The notes below the pieces were generated by a model. The model was not told the origin of the DNA. It was given only the letters and a program-made list of their open reading frames with translations, and did not search any database. From the NCBI GenBank assembly GCA_023653785.1, contig JAMKCH010051690.1, forward strand, positions 81,042 to 145,041: a stretch of DNA of 64,000 nucleotides, in the 5' to 3' direction. Positions 35,092-46,466 of this stretch are shown here, one piece after another; within the stretch, counting starts at the first letter, position 1; each line of letters starts with the position of its first letter. Origin of the DNA: Ophioderma brevispina. Taxonomy: Eukaryota; Echinodermata; Ophiuroidea; Amphilepidida; Ophiodermatidae. A program made the translations under genes and the position numbers.

Positions 35092-35269
35092 TTAACAAGA
35101 TTTTTCTTTGGCTACACCCTCACTAGGTACACTTAGCTCCACCCCGAGAGAAGTTTTGTTACTTAATGGAAAGGCCCTGTCACTTATTATTTGCATCTAA
35201 TGGAACTATACATCCGAAACACCAGGAACGCAACATTGCGAATGGATAAATGATTGTTGTGTTGTGTAA
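35092..35269. other. Intron spacer
   Basis: No feature seen. Confidence 0.3.
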
Positions 35270-36180
35270 GACGGCTTGTATGCTCACGAATCACGCACGG
35301 TTGCCGTGCGTTGGTTAACGGTTGTGCATATTGAACGTAATTCGTCCGTTAGTCGGCTAACGCGTTGTGGAAACTCACACGCGTTGCAAGCCTTCACAAC
35401 GCGCCGCAAGCCTTCACAACGCAAGCCTTCACAACGCAAGCCTTCACAACGCAAGCCTTCACAACGCTTTATAACGCGTTGCGAAGGTTCACAAGCCCCA
35501 TAAGGGTCATAACGTAATGCCGCAACAGCGTTGTGGTAGAGAAAGTACCGGCGCGTTGTGACATTTCGGCAAGGCGTTGCGGTGTAGGCCAATTCAAAAT
35601 CATGAATTCTGTGACGTATTTAAAAAATAGATCTACAACACGTTGCGGCAATACCGTATGGCCCTTATGGCTTCACAACAGCTTTGCAGCCTTCACAACG
35701 CGTTGCGAGCTCACAAAGCGTTGTAAACTTCACAAAAATCGCGTTGTGAAGGCAATAAGGGTCATAACGTATGGCCCCAACGCGTTGTGAAGGTTTAAAT
35801 TTTTGAACTACTCGCACAAGAAATTCATGATTTTGATGGCCGACCACCGCCAACGGGCTTTGCCGAAATGTCGCAAACGCGTTGTGACTTTCTCACAACG
35901 CGTTGCGGCAATACGTTAGACCCTTATGGCCTGTGAGTCTTCTTAACGCGTTGTGAAGCTTGAAACGCGTTGGTGATGAAGGTTGCAACGCGTGCCAAAT
36001 ATCTAGCAACGCGTTTGTTGGTTGGGGTGGGTCTATTTTTTGGAAATACGTCACAGAAATCATTGATTTTGATTGGCATACACCGCAACGCGTTGCCGAA
36101 ATGACCGCAACGCGTTGCTACTTTTCGAGCAACGCGTGGCGGCAATACGTTAATTGCCTTTATGGCTTGCGATAGACATG
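35270..36180. repeat. AACGCGTT-rich complex repeat block
   Basis: More than twenty AACGCGTTG-like motifs occur here, many in the form CACAACGCGTTG. A short tandem array of AAGCCTTCACAACGC lies at 35400-35466. A module of about 140 nt occurs three times: + at about 35800-35940, + at about 36035-36172, and inverted at about 35505-35640. Each copy contains an A/T-rich start, ATTCATGATTTTGA or a variant, CCGAAATG, CAACGCGTTGCGGCAATACGTTA and CCCTTATGGC. The block is GC- and CpG-richer than its surroundings. Frames reading KPSQRKPSQR are repeat translations. Confidence 0.88.
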
Positions 36181-36317
36181 GACCTTTTACGCTATCGGCG
36201 ACGTTTGACCTACGTTGACTACGTTTTGTGCGTTACTCATACGTTATGCATTCGTTTGGTACGGCACTCATCTGGTTCTCATTCGGTATTCTTCGGTGGC
36301 GCTCGGCAAGCTGAACT

Positions 36318-37067
36318 TTACTATAGTCTGATTTTTTATTCCTGTCAGTAAACGCATATTGTCGGTGGTACGAATTAATGTGGAGGGGATGTGCTGAGCT
36401 CAAAAACTAAAAAGCCATATTAACAGCTGAAATGCTAAACTTTGTTCAACAGAGTTTTAACCCATTGTACAGGAACTTTTTGTATCGAATTCATAAAGGC
36501 TTTCATATCAGATTCAATTGAACAGATTGACGTAAAGTTTGAGACACGCTATCGATTCCTTTGTTTGGTGTCAATCAAAGAACGGATAAAGTGTCATGAA
36601 CATCAAGGCTGGGTGAAGAGGAGGTTTAGGCCAAGTAGATATTGTAGTTTGTTATGACTGACCAAATGACTGACCAAATTATATAGATATATGATTGGAC
36701 CAATTGGATAAATTCCTGGAACAAGACGAAAAATGTAAACGTATCAGATTTTCTAATATTCCTTATTGACGTAAAAGAACTTTGGTTAGTAATAATTGCT
36801 TATTCATATTATTTTCTGTTGTTGAATGCTTCAGAGTTTGTTCAAGTTTAGTGTTTGGAATTTATGCAGTGCATTTGCCTTGTAACATTTGCTTCGTGAG
36901 AAAAGGGATTTTTTTTATTATGGCCTTAATCTGATCCGGTATCGTGACATCGAATTTCTATTGTATTGATTGGGTAAAGCATACAACCTCTCAGAACAAA
37001 TGGAATCGTCGACACGCCCCGAAACTTTTAATGAACTGACAGGAATAAAAAATCCGACTATAGTATG
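36318..37067. repeat. Inverted-repeat pair bounding about 750 nt
   Basis: ACTATAGTCTGATTTTTTAT then TCCTGTCAGT at 36321-36350 is repeated in reverse complement at 37035-37064 (ACTGACAGGAATAAAAAATC then CGACTATAGT). The sequence between them is AT-rich and shows no gene. Confidence 0.7.
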
Positions 37068-37375
37068 TTCCCTATCGTACGCTCCCTTCGTTTCATTTAT
37101 GTCATTGCACCCAATGCTTTACCGGATAGCTCTCGCCAACGGATAGGTAATTTTGTTTTCATTCGTGTATGTCCTTTTATCATATACATATAATATGTGA
37201 CATGGCCTTTATAGACATGTTGTACCGCCGCCTGCGTGACTCCTAGCTGAGACTAATCAAAAATGCTGTCGTTGATTAATTTTGACTTGCCAGACTACCA
37301 TAATCCCTCACGAGTTTGATCATCGCAATGCAAAAATGTGAAATTTGCTGCAACTTTAACCATATTTTACAAAAA

Positions 37376-37468
37376 TTCTAGAGGGTGTCCACGAAAGATT
37401 ATGTCACCATGATGTAGCAATATGTTCTTTAGAGATGACAGTTTTGTTTTCGGTGGACACCCTAGGTT
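37376..37468. repeat. Short hairpin element
   Basis: AGGGTGTCCAC (37382-37392) pairs with GTGGACACCCT (37453-37463). About 93 nt in total, possibly a very short MITE. Confidence 0.5.
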
Positions 37469-38854
37469 TTATATGGCATTTAAAATTTTGCCTTGATCAT
37501 TTTAATGGTAAGCACGTGCGTGTAAGCAAAATGGCGGCTCTGCCGGTTTCAACTTACCCCGTTGCCAAGTGAATCATGTTGTTACGCGATGTAAAACGTG
37601 TACTGTGAGATGGTTTTTGGTTGTGACAGCATTCCTAGGGAATTGAATACGCGACGTTATAGTTGGCCCGGGGATATCACATATTATGAAATGGATATTG
37701 GGTGTAAGGCTGGCGCTTCCAAACCCAGGGCCCACATGTCAATCAATTTTCTTCCCTGTCTAAAAGTGTACAACTTGTCAAAATAATAACCTCCACCCAA
37801 ATAAAATTTATTGTTTCAGGCAAGGGGAGCCCCCATGAGCGTTAATGGCGGCACCAGACTTCATTTCAGGGGAAAACCGGGGAGTGGAAGTTAATTTTGG
37901 GGGAAAACTTCCAAATTTTTGCCAAAAACTTCCAATGTGGCCCAAAATCGCTGCATTTTCCCAAATTTGGAGATCGCGGATTTTTGCAAAATCCGTAATT
38001 TTCTTTGGCCGGGGGGGGGGGGATGGGGGTCAAGAAAAAATTATAGGGGCGAAAGTTTTGTACACTCAATAAATTAAGGATGTTTGTTGGTTTGAACAAA
38101 ACACAAAAATGTGATGATTATCCACAGAATGGTTCAAAAGGTCCACTCTTTGCTAATTGTTTGATAAAAAGGGCCAAATTAAGAAATTGGACAATACAAT
38201 TCGCTTTTTTGTGTTGAAATGTCTCAAAAGTCCAAAAACGGAAAAATTTTAGGGAATATGAGCTAATAAAATCTCAATTCCCATGGAGCAGTTCAATAAC
38301 TTTCACAATCACCATATATTTAGGAAATACACCCCATTGTTTTTAGTATGAGTTGATACCCAGAACATGCATAGTCATGCTGTCGTTAACATGTGCAATC
38401 CAAGGCTAGTGAACTCAGCCCTTGGTTAATAGTCATGCCTGGCCCTCATAGTGGCATACCAGCTTATAAGTTATAGTTTGTAGGGGAAACCCTGGTATTG
38501 TGTAAGTTCAAGCCTGTATAACCAGTTACATAATATGTCAATAGTTGTTTATTGTACAGGGTGGTTTTCTTACACTGGACTATGGGTAACACCATAGCAT
38601 GCGACTCTTTTGTTCTCTCTTTCAATTTATGTCCAATGGGAAGCCAACTGCAGTGGCTTTTATTCGATAGTGATCACCTCTTATAACTGGCAACCATACA
38701 TTCCATTGTTTTATGCGTTCCCGACACCCTGGTGCAAAATACCTCGTGCTGCAAATGTCACGTGTTTTTTGCCATGTGATCTTCTGTACTAAGAGATCAC
38801 GCAGCCCCCCTAGACATGTTGTAAACTTAGAATTTCGTTTCTATTGCTCACTAG
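37469..38854. other. Intron of HYR gene 2, low-complexity patches
   Basis: Contains a G-homopolymer at 38010-38020 inside a GGGGAAAA/CCAAATTTTTGCC-rich patch (37860-38060). No supported gene. Confidence 0.35.
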
Positions 38855-39112
38855 ATGATGGACAACCCGCCCGTTATCACTAGGACGTCCAGTAATATTA
38901 GAACAACAACGGAGCTTACCACGTTTTACAACAGGTGCAAGAGCCACCTGGAACGACACCCACTGCTACAGATTATCAGGAATCCACAGAGAATACGCCC
39001 CAAGGCTCCATCATCTTACTTTACAGCTGGAGTGACACAAGTCACTTACACTTTTGTATACACCTTGGAGTAATACTGCCTACTTGTCCATTTTCACTTA
39101 TTGTTTCAATAG
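38855..39112 (+). pseudogene. HYR gene 2, first HYR exon, frame-disrupted
   Basis: Splice sites are present (ctcactag before 38855, gttagt after 39112) and the length of 258 nt fits one HYR domain. Pieces are readable in three successive frames: DNPPVITRTSSNIRTTTEL, then VQEPPGTTPTATD, then SYFTAGVTQVTYTFV, then PTCPFSLIVSIG. The reading breaks at least three times and meets a stop at 39071. Phase 0 entry matches the exit of the MAM exon at 31878. Either decayed or affected by assembly indels. Confidence 0.6.
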
Positions 39113-39348
39113 GTTAGTTTTAGTTAGGGGTCATCAAACAATTTATGCGGAACAAAGCTTTTAATGCATCTTAATTTATTGAATTCTACGGGTTGTATGA
39201 GTTTTTGTTGGGACCAAAAAATGATATATGAAATAAGATATGCGGAAGTTGTTTGGCATTTGGGTGATAAGGGGCTTTATCAGGTACCACGATACTGACA
39301 AATAATACTAAGTGTTTTGTCTATTATTTCTTTTTCAGTGGATACAAC

Positions 39349-39575
39349 ACCCCCACTTGTTACTATTGTCCGCAGGATTTTGACTCCGCCGTAGCCGAAC
39401 GAACACTTTTTTATGGCCCGAACCTACTGTATTTGATATATATCCGGAGATATCACAATATCTAAATCCCCATCGGTCAGGAAGGTTTCTATTAAACAAC
39501 GACCTCCCGGTTGACTACATTTTTCGGGATTCTTCAAACATTGTGGCGTATTGCAACTTTACTATAAGTGATTTT
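39349..39575 (+). pseudogene. HYR gene 2, eroded HYR exon
   Basis: After acceptor tttttcag the start VDTTPPLVT is clear. YCPQDF, WPEPTVFDISGDITIS and IFRDSSNIVAYCNFTI then appear in different frames. At 227 nt it is about 25 nt shorter than a normal HYR exon and contains several indels. A gtatgt donor follows. Confidence 0.65.
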
Positions 39576-41099
39576 GTATGTATCCAACATAAGTTCTTGT
39601 TTAAGTTTTTTTTACGAGTTCAAATCTCGTGACAGGAATTGTTTAAATCAATCACAAAGCTGAAATCAAATCCTTTGACAAATTGTCACCTTAACACTTA
39701 ATTGCCTGAGTTGTTTTTCACTCACTTGGTGCCTAAGGGGGGGGGGGTTCCATGGACCCCCCCAGGAAAACACCACTTTTTCCCGATGAATTTTCAAATG
39801 AAACTCCTACCACCTTTGAGGGGGTATACGACAAGGCCAAAGGTGGCAATATCATGAGTTTCGGTTTAGCGTCGGAAATTAGGGCAAACATTTGTTTCGA
39901 AATGCGTCCAAGTCGCTCAAAATGTAACATGATGTTTCCGCGGCCCTGCGTCCACATCATACACATTGCAAATCATTTTGATGTTTATATCTGCTCTAGA
40001 AGGACCACTTACATATATTTAACACAACATTCCCTTTTGTACATTCTTGTAATTTTGTTGGGCATCGTATTTGCCATAGTAAAGTTTGTATAAGCCAATG
40101 GGCGCCGCAGTCGCTCGTGATGGAATCGCCTTCTTTTCAATTTTCAGCACATAAGGTGTTATTAGTTTTTTCTGAGTATGTAATTTAATTTTGTTCTATG
40201 CATATGAACATACATAAACAGAACAATATTTCTGGCAACAGGGTTTGGCTAATTTTTATTTTTAATCACACTCCCGTTGGTGCCTAGGGGGGGGGGGGGG
40301 TGCCTAGGGACCCCAAGCTAATTAATCTCATTTAACCGGCGAGAATTTTAGTAAAAATTTTTTTATGGAACGAAGCGCCATCGATAAGTTGCACAATTAC
40401 AAATTAAGAGTTTCGAAAATATTTTTCACGGTGAGAAATCGCCGAAAAACAATTTGGGTACTATGAAACCCCCTAACCCCTTAAAAAAAAAAAACAAAAA
40501 AAAGCACTTAAGTTTAATATTACCCTTCTAACATTTTGTTAATTTTTAGATATTGGTCTTTCAGTCCAGAAAATAAAGAAAAAAAGGAAATTTTCTGGCA
40601 GGACAAATGTTAATGCCAACTAAGAGCAACAACCATAACAAACTTTATACAATCGATTTAAAGCCTATAATATTGGGAATCTTACGATACCATTATTTTC
40701 CATAATTACAAAATACTGTTAGCTGCGAGATGTCAATCTCCCAACCTATACTGATTGGAAATATTTAAAGGTGGTGCACTTCGTGATGTTGGCGCTTGCT
40801 TTTTGTCCATATTTCCGCCCTATCTAGTCCTGAAAAAAATATTATGTAGGTTTGCTCTAATTACGTGGTGTTTCATGTTTCGAGCACATAAATTATAATC
40901 ACTTGGTTCCGTAACTGCTGAGTTCTAATTTTCTGTCCATATACGAAGAAAAACACTCTGCCTATTTTTTACAGAAGAAAATCAACATCAAATGTACAAT
41001 TAGATTATATAACGGTTCAGATGAGGCACATTATCTCTATCTTTAAATCCTTTCTCCTTTCTCTTCGTTTTATTTGACATTGATAACAATTCATTCTAG
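39576..41099. other. Intron of HYR gene 2 with poly-G repeats
   Basis: The phrase TGGTGCCTA followed by a long G-run occurs at 39730-39748 and 40279-40301, and related TTGGTGCATAGGGAGGGGG at 49048. This points to a decayed dispersed repeat. No gene. Confidence 0.4.
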
Positions 41100-41355
41100 A
41101 CGACACATCACCTCCAGTCTATTAATGGATGTCATAGATATTAATATATCTATAGAAAGTGGAGAACCAGGTGCCTTTGTTTCCTTGACCATCATACCAA
41201 CGCTATGATGGGATCTGAACTGCAATATGGATTAACTTCACAGCATACACCAATTCATATTTCTCAGTTTGGTTCCAGTAATGTTTTTGTACAGTTTTCC
41301 GTGGACGAGTCCATCACATGAAGCCAATGTAGTTTTGCCATCAACGTAGAACAAG
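41100..41355 (+). pseudogene. HYR gene 2, eroded HYR exon
   Basis: An acceptor (cattctag) and a donor (gtagga) frame 256 nt of HYR-like sequence: DDTSPPVY at the start, INISIESGEPGAFVS, then SSNVFVQFSVDES and CSFAINVEQG at the end. In-frame stops and small indels break it. Confidence 0.55.
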
Positions 41356-41499
41356 GTAGGAACTCTGTATTTTTATGAAGTTTTTTATTTTATTTGTGGT
41401 CGAATTATCAGCTAGATCAAAAGCGAATTCATAATGGTTTTCCTTCCTAGATGACTTAAAAGATCCGCATATTTAATCATTTGCGAAATTGTATTTCAG

Positions 41500-41751
41500 T
41501 GGATACAACTCCACCAGTCCTCAAGAATTGTCCTCCAGACATCGTAAAATACATTGAGCTTGGCACGGCCAGCACACCTGTTTACTGGAGTTCGCCGTCA
41601 GCTTCTGATGTGTCAGGACACGTGTCGCTTGTGTCACAGAGTCACTTTTCCAGTCAGAGATTCACAACTGGTAGAACGAATGTGTCGTACAGGTTTGCCG
41701 ATAGGAGTGGAAATGAAGTAACCTGTACATTTAATGTTGTATTAGAAGAAG
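41500..41751 (+). CDS. HYR gene 2, intact HYR exon
   Basis: The exon is 252 nt, phase 1 to phase 1, with acceptor tatttcag and donor gtgata. Uninterrupted motifs: VDTTPPVLKNCPPDI, VYWSSPSASDVSGHV, SQSHFSSQRFTTGRTNVSYR, FADRSGNEVTCTFNV. It is the source or sister of the decayed copy at 45074-45323, with which it shares long identical stretches including its acceptor context. Confidence 0.9.
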
Positions 41752-42031
41752 GTGATATCTATCGATCTCTCTATTACCAGTGAATATTTTATATTTAATC
41801 TTCAAACAAAATTGGTTAAGTACTAACCAGCTACTACACCATTGGTCTTCCATTTTAAAACAAATTGGTAAACAAAGAACACATTTCAAAGAAAAAGAAA
41901 ACAGATAAAAACCTCATGCATTTATCTTTTTGGATAAAATTTATGCTTACATTTTTGGCCTGGCGTAATTATCTTTAATCTTTAAAATTATTATTTTTTT
42001 CAAACCTTTATGTAATATTTTATATAACCAG

Positions 42032-42292
42032 TTGACTCAACGCCACCGTCCATTGATTACTGCCCGGAAGATATTACTCAAAAGATAGAGATAGGTGATA
42101 TAGGTGATATCCCTGGAGACGTTACATGGATGGAACCACGTTCTTCAGATGTATCCGGAAACGTCACATTGTCCCCACGATCACGGATACCAAAGCGTTT
42201 CTCACCATATGCAGAAACTGGAGTAACATACATCTTTACCGACCAGTCAGCCAACGAAGCTATTTGTGAATTTGTTGTTTCCTTTGAAATAG
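42032..42292 (+). CDS. HYR gene 2, intact HYR exon
   Basis: The exon is 261 nt, phase 1 to phase 1. Motifs: VDSTPPSIDYCPEDI, a duplicated IGDIGDI insertion, VTWMEPRSSDVSGNVTL, TGVTYIFTDQSANEAICEF and VVSFEI. The IGDIGD duplication explains its extra three codons. A decayed duplicate lies at 46226-46466. Confidence 0.9.
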
Positions 42293-42390
42293 GTGAAAAT
42301 ACAAATACAAAAAACTACAAATACTCAACAAAACATATGTTAGTCATCCGGGTCGATTGCTAGATACATGTTACAGGAGAGATTTTAAGT

Positions 42391-42690
42391 CATTTAAAGA
42401 CACTATCAGTGATTCACCCGAAAGAGTCAAACTATTTTAAATTGACAGGAATAGCTTAAAAGTGAAGAATAAGTCTGTAGAATTCTCCATTGAATAACAT
42501 GTTGTAGTAAGTGTCCTTACGGACAGTAATCACTAAACTATCCGATTGTGTCCTTATTAGGTTGCTTTTGGTCCTATAACTTGTTAGATATGTTAGGATA
42601 CCTAAACTTGTTACAAACATGCAAAAATCTTATTTTTGATAATTTTTTCGATTTTCTTGTTGAGCAAATCGCTGATAGTGCCTTTAAGTT
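42391..42690. mobile_element. MITE-like repeat, copy C, with both termini
   Basis: Left end TTTAAAGACACTATCAGTGATT; right end AATCGCTGATAGTGCCTTTAAG, its near-exact inverse. It is collinear with 29781-30120. The ends resemble those of the 2252-2796 family (TTTAAAGnGACACT), so the two families may share a transposase. Confidence 0.75.
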
Positions 42691-43194
42691 TAGAAAACAC
42701 ATCGTAACTATTAAGCAAGTACATCTAAAATTACGAATTCTAAAATTACGTATCAAATGTACCCAAGGGGGAGGTTCTATGGTTCCTAACATTTGATTTA
42801 AATTCAATTTAATCCGCCCACGGCTTCATTAGCACAATTAGGTTGGGTTTCTAGGCCCCCGGCACCCCAACGGGAATGAAAAAAATCGCGATATTTTACT
42901 AATTAAAAATTAAAGTAATTAAATCTAGGGATTTATTTGCTTAAATATATACCTTAGGAGGCAAATAATTAATAATAATACTTAAATCAAATAACCCTTA
43001 TGCTGATATCATCAATTTACATTTTTTCATGACCGCGGTCTTAACTGTGTAATGGGAAAGACCAAGGTGAATTTGAACTTTCTGAGAAAACTACAAAATA
43101 AATTTTGCTATTGTGCTATAATTAATTGGTTAGTAGGGTAGATATAATCAATACTTGTTGTTCAAAATATTGGGCATTAACGGAATATTTTAAG
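42691..43194. other. Intron of HYR gene 2, no feature seen
   Basis: AT-rich, with no supported feature. Confidence 0.35.
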
Positions 43195-45010
43195 CTGGGG
43201 CACTTAAGTGTTAATTTTCCCCATATAGCACTGCAATGTTGTCCACATACTGGACCAATTTTAATTATTTATTGGCCCTATACTGCTTACAATATTGGAT
43301 AAATAACAGTTTGCTCATCGGCCCAATATTGGGCCAAGTATGACCAATGATTGGCCAATATTGGACCAATGATTATACCAATGCTTGGCCTATGTTCTTT
43401 TACAACAATTCTTTTAATGGAGTTTTTTTCAAAGCGCGATTTTTAAAATTAAAAAATTAATTAGATAATTTCGAGCTACCTCAGATATACAGTTCAAAAA
43501 ACGTAGTCCCCCCCCTGACAATTTGCATTTTTCTAGACAAGTTAGGCTCCTTACCTTGTACAAAATGAAAATGTACACGGAAATGTTACGCATATAATGG
43601 GCAAAAGAGTTTCACACAGCAGTTGACCTTTTTTTTTCCCTGAAACGGACGTCCTTTTTAAATTTGATGACAAAAAAAATGGCAACTTTCTTGCATTATG
43701 GGCTTTAACAGTCTGAGAAAATCAATTTTATAGTTTTTTTTAAAGATTCTTTTCTTTTCCCCTTTAACTGAACCGCCGATTCCCACAATTTTGGTACACA
43801 TTAAAGCTTAGAGTTTCTTCCTTCTATTGGTATCAAATTAAGTGCGAACATTCCCATTATGACGTCACTATTACGTCATAAGTTGAAGGAAAGTATAAAA
43901 ATACTGGATTAGGGTGGAAATTGATATTTCGCATATTTCCGACTCAAAATGGTAGCAGCACTAAAATCTCTGGGTATAAAAACTAGTCATATCCCATTAA
44001 AGAAAGCAAAAACGTGTAGAAATCGGATATGCCAAACGGTTTTGGTGAAAAAACACTTTTCCTATTCTACACTGTGTACTATGGAAATTGACATTTGTGC
44101 TGACATGTGAAATTTTATGACGTATCCCTGACGTCTTCTAGGCATGTTGGTACTCGTGTTGATAGCAATGAGAAAGAAGATACCATAGCTTCCAATTGGT
44201 ACCAAAATCAAGTGATCCTAGTGTTATTCCTGTTATTGTACTCGAGCAGGTTTGTGTAACTTCTCCGTCCGGGATTTTCTCGATTGGGTTTTAAATCCTA
44301 TGCACGAAAGTGGCTTTTAATTCTCCATCAATTTAATAATACGTCATTTCAGGGCGTCGATTAACTATGTGTGGGTGATTTTTTTTTGCACATTACATGT
44401 GTAACATTGCCTTGAAACATTTCACATTTTTGTTACACGGTAGAGCCTATCTTTTCCAGAAAAGTGTAACTTTGTCAGGGGGACTTATTAATTTTGAACG
44501 GTATAGTTACTATTTTTATAAACGGGTATAATATAGTAGAATCATTGAAATAATTTCTCTGTTTAAACACACCCATTGTTGATACCTAATAGTGTATATC
44601 CTATATTTTTTCAACTGAGTTCTCGCCCTGCTATACTTTACAATCAATTACTTTTCAAGCTCAATACTGGGCAATGTTATCCAATTATGAGCCAATTAAT
44701 GAGCCAATAATTGGCTCTATATTGGCTGCTTTTCTTGGGTCAATATTCTTCACCTATATATGGACCAGTAAGGGGTGCCGATCTGAATCCGCTGCCACAG
44801 ATGCCAATGGCAAACCATTATTGGCGCAAATATGCAATAGCCACGTGTTAGCCGGAGAGCCAATATTAACCAACGGAATAACCATTATTTGCACCTTGGA
44901 GACAAATAAATGACCAATAAAGGCCACCCCCATAATGCCGATGCCAAGATTACCAGATGGGGAAACCCATGGTGGTCCAATATATGCGTGCTAAGTGGGT
45001 CCAGCCCTTT
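43195..45010. mobile_element. Composite element with CCAATATTGG-type subterminal repeats
   Basis: Both flanks of the block (43240-43400 and 44660-44985) are packed with TTGGCC, CCAATATTGG, ACCAATGATTGG and related motifs not seen elsewhere in the window. The outer ends share a weak inverse similarity (GCTGGGGCACTTA / TAAGTGGGTCCAGC). A second element lies inside. This looks like a non-autonomous DNA transposon with subterminal repeats, split by a nested insertion. It sits between the duplicated HYR exon blocks. Confidence 0.5.
43485..44515. mobile_element. Nested terminal-inverted-repeat element
   Basis: The left end TATACAGTTCAAAA...AGTCCCCCCCTGACAA and TTTGCATTTTTCTAGA are matched in inverse by the right end, where AAAAGTGTAACTTTGTCAGG and GGGACTTATTAATTTTGAAC precede GGTATAG. 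The arms are about 55 nt. No transposase frame is visible inside. Confidence 0.68.
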
Positions 45011-45073
45011 TTTTAATACTGATTATCAATACAAAGAGCAGTAGATTATAATTACTTCTGAATTGTATTTCAG

Positions 45074-45323
45074 TGGATTCAACTCCACCAGTCCTCAACA
45101 ACTGTCCTTCAGACTCGTTAAATACATTGAGCTTGTACATACACCCAGCACACCTGTTTACTGGAGTTCACCGTCAGCTTCTGATGTGTCAGGACACGTG
45201 TCGCTTGGTGTCAAGAGTCACTTCCCGTAATAGATTCACCACCTGGCAGAACGAATGTAGACTATAGCTTTGCCGATAAGAGTGGAAATGACGTAACCTG
45301 TGCATTTATATTGCAAAAAGAAG
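45074..45323 (+). pseudogene. HYR gene 2, decayed duplicate of the 41500 exon
   Basis: Starts VDSTPPVLNNCPSD after tatttcag, then loses frame. Pieces VYWSSPSASDVSGHVSL, FTTGRTNVDYSFADKSGNDV and CAF are readable only by switching frames. Nucleotide identity to 41500-41751 is obvious over the whole exon. A gtt donor follows. Confidence 0.75.
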
Positions 45324-46225
45324 GTTATCTATCATTTATCTATTTCCGATCTAGATATCTAAATAATAAATACTTATATACTAAAATAATATAGTCCTAT
45401 TAAAACACCGAACTAACTAACTTTGTAAAAGTTGATACAGTACGTATAACGTACCTATTCGTGATCAGATTTTTAGATTACTACTGCAATCTACAGAGCT
45501 TATTTTTTATAATGTAGTTGCAATGTGCTAATCTGGCCACCTATCTATCCACATTTACCATGTTTACAAAATCTATATTCGAACATCACATGATATATTT
45601 TGATGGTACTTGAACCATGACCTCTTAGATGGGGATTATAAAAGGGATGTTAACGAATTGATGTCAAAGTTAGACCCACCTCGGAGTCATTGAACGTGTG
45701 AAAGCGTTTAAAATGCTTCTTGTGTGCACAAAATGGGAAGGGGTTTTGGAGACGCTCCCTCAAATGATCCTTAAGGTCGAGACATATGAATGTTTAGAGA
45801 TACGGGTCACGTATACATCATACATGTATAGGCATCATCTGAGGAAAATGTTGAAATATGCTCAAAATGCCTTTTGGTGTCTAAAGAATTAACTGGGCTT
45901 TTATATACCAAATGTTGCAAATCTGTTCCTTATAGGGGTCATATTGGTCTCAGGTTAAGCTATCAGGGCAAGGTCGTTTGTTTGTCATTGTGGGAAAAAC
46001 CCATAAATACCGTCGATAAAGTTGCTCAACAACCACCCCACCTTCAGATACGTGTAACAAATATGGCCCGGAGTACGAGGGTTAATTGGCACTAGGCTAC
46101 AGGACCATTCGTCCTTTCTTTAAATATCCCCAATAAAACAAAATGTGTTATCCTCTTGCATTTAATCTTTTTTGAATAATTTAAACTTTATGATTAAAAT
46201 GATTTGTTTTCTTATAACTATATAG
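45324..46225. other. Intron of HYR gene 2
   Basis: No recognisable exon. The two overlapping frames at 45698-46095 have no known motif. Confidence 0.35.
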
Positions 46226-46466
46226 TTGACACGACGCCACCGCCATTGATTACTGCCCGGATGATATACCCAAACATAGAGACGTTGTTACACGCAAGTG
46301 TTTTTCATGGATGAGCCACGGTCTCAGATTTTCCGAAACGTCACATTGTCCTCACAGATCACTGATACCAACTGTTTCTCACCATATGCCGAAACTGGAG
46401 TAAAATACATCTTCAACAGACCAATCGTCCCCAAGCTTTTTTGAATTTTTGTTTCCTTTGAAATAG
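46226..46466 (+). pseudogene. HYR gene 2, decayed duplicate of the 42032 exon
   Basis: VDTTPP then frameshift; DYCPDDI, MEPRSQI and YAETGVKYIF are readable in different frames, and the end TTTCCTTTGAAATAG then GTAAAC is preserved. About 20 nt shorter than its parent. Its order after 45074 repeats the order of the parent pair. Confidence 0.75.

Noticed and set aside
35276..35592. Frames reading KPSQRKPSQR on + and CEGLRCEGLR on -
   Set aside because: Translations of the AAGCCTTCACAACGC tandem array.
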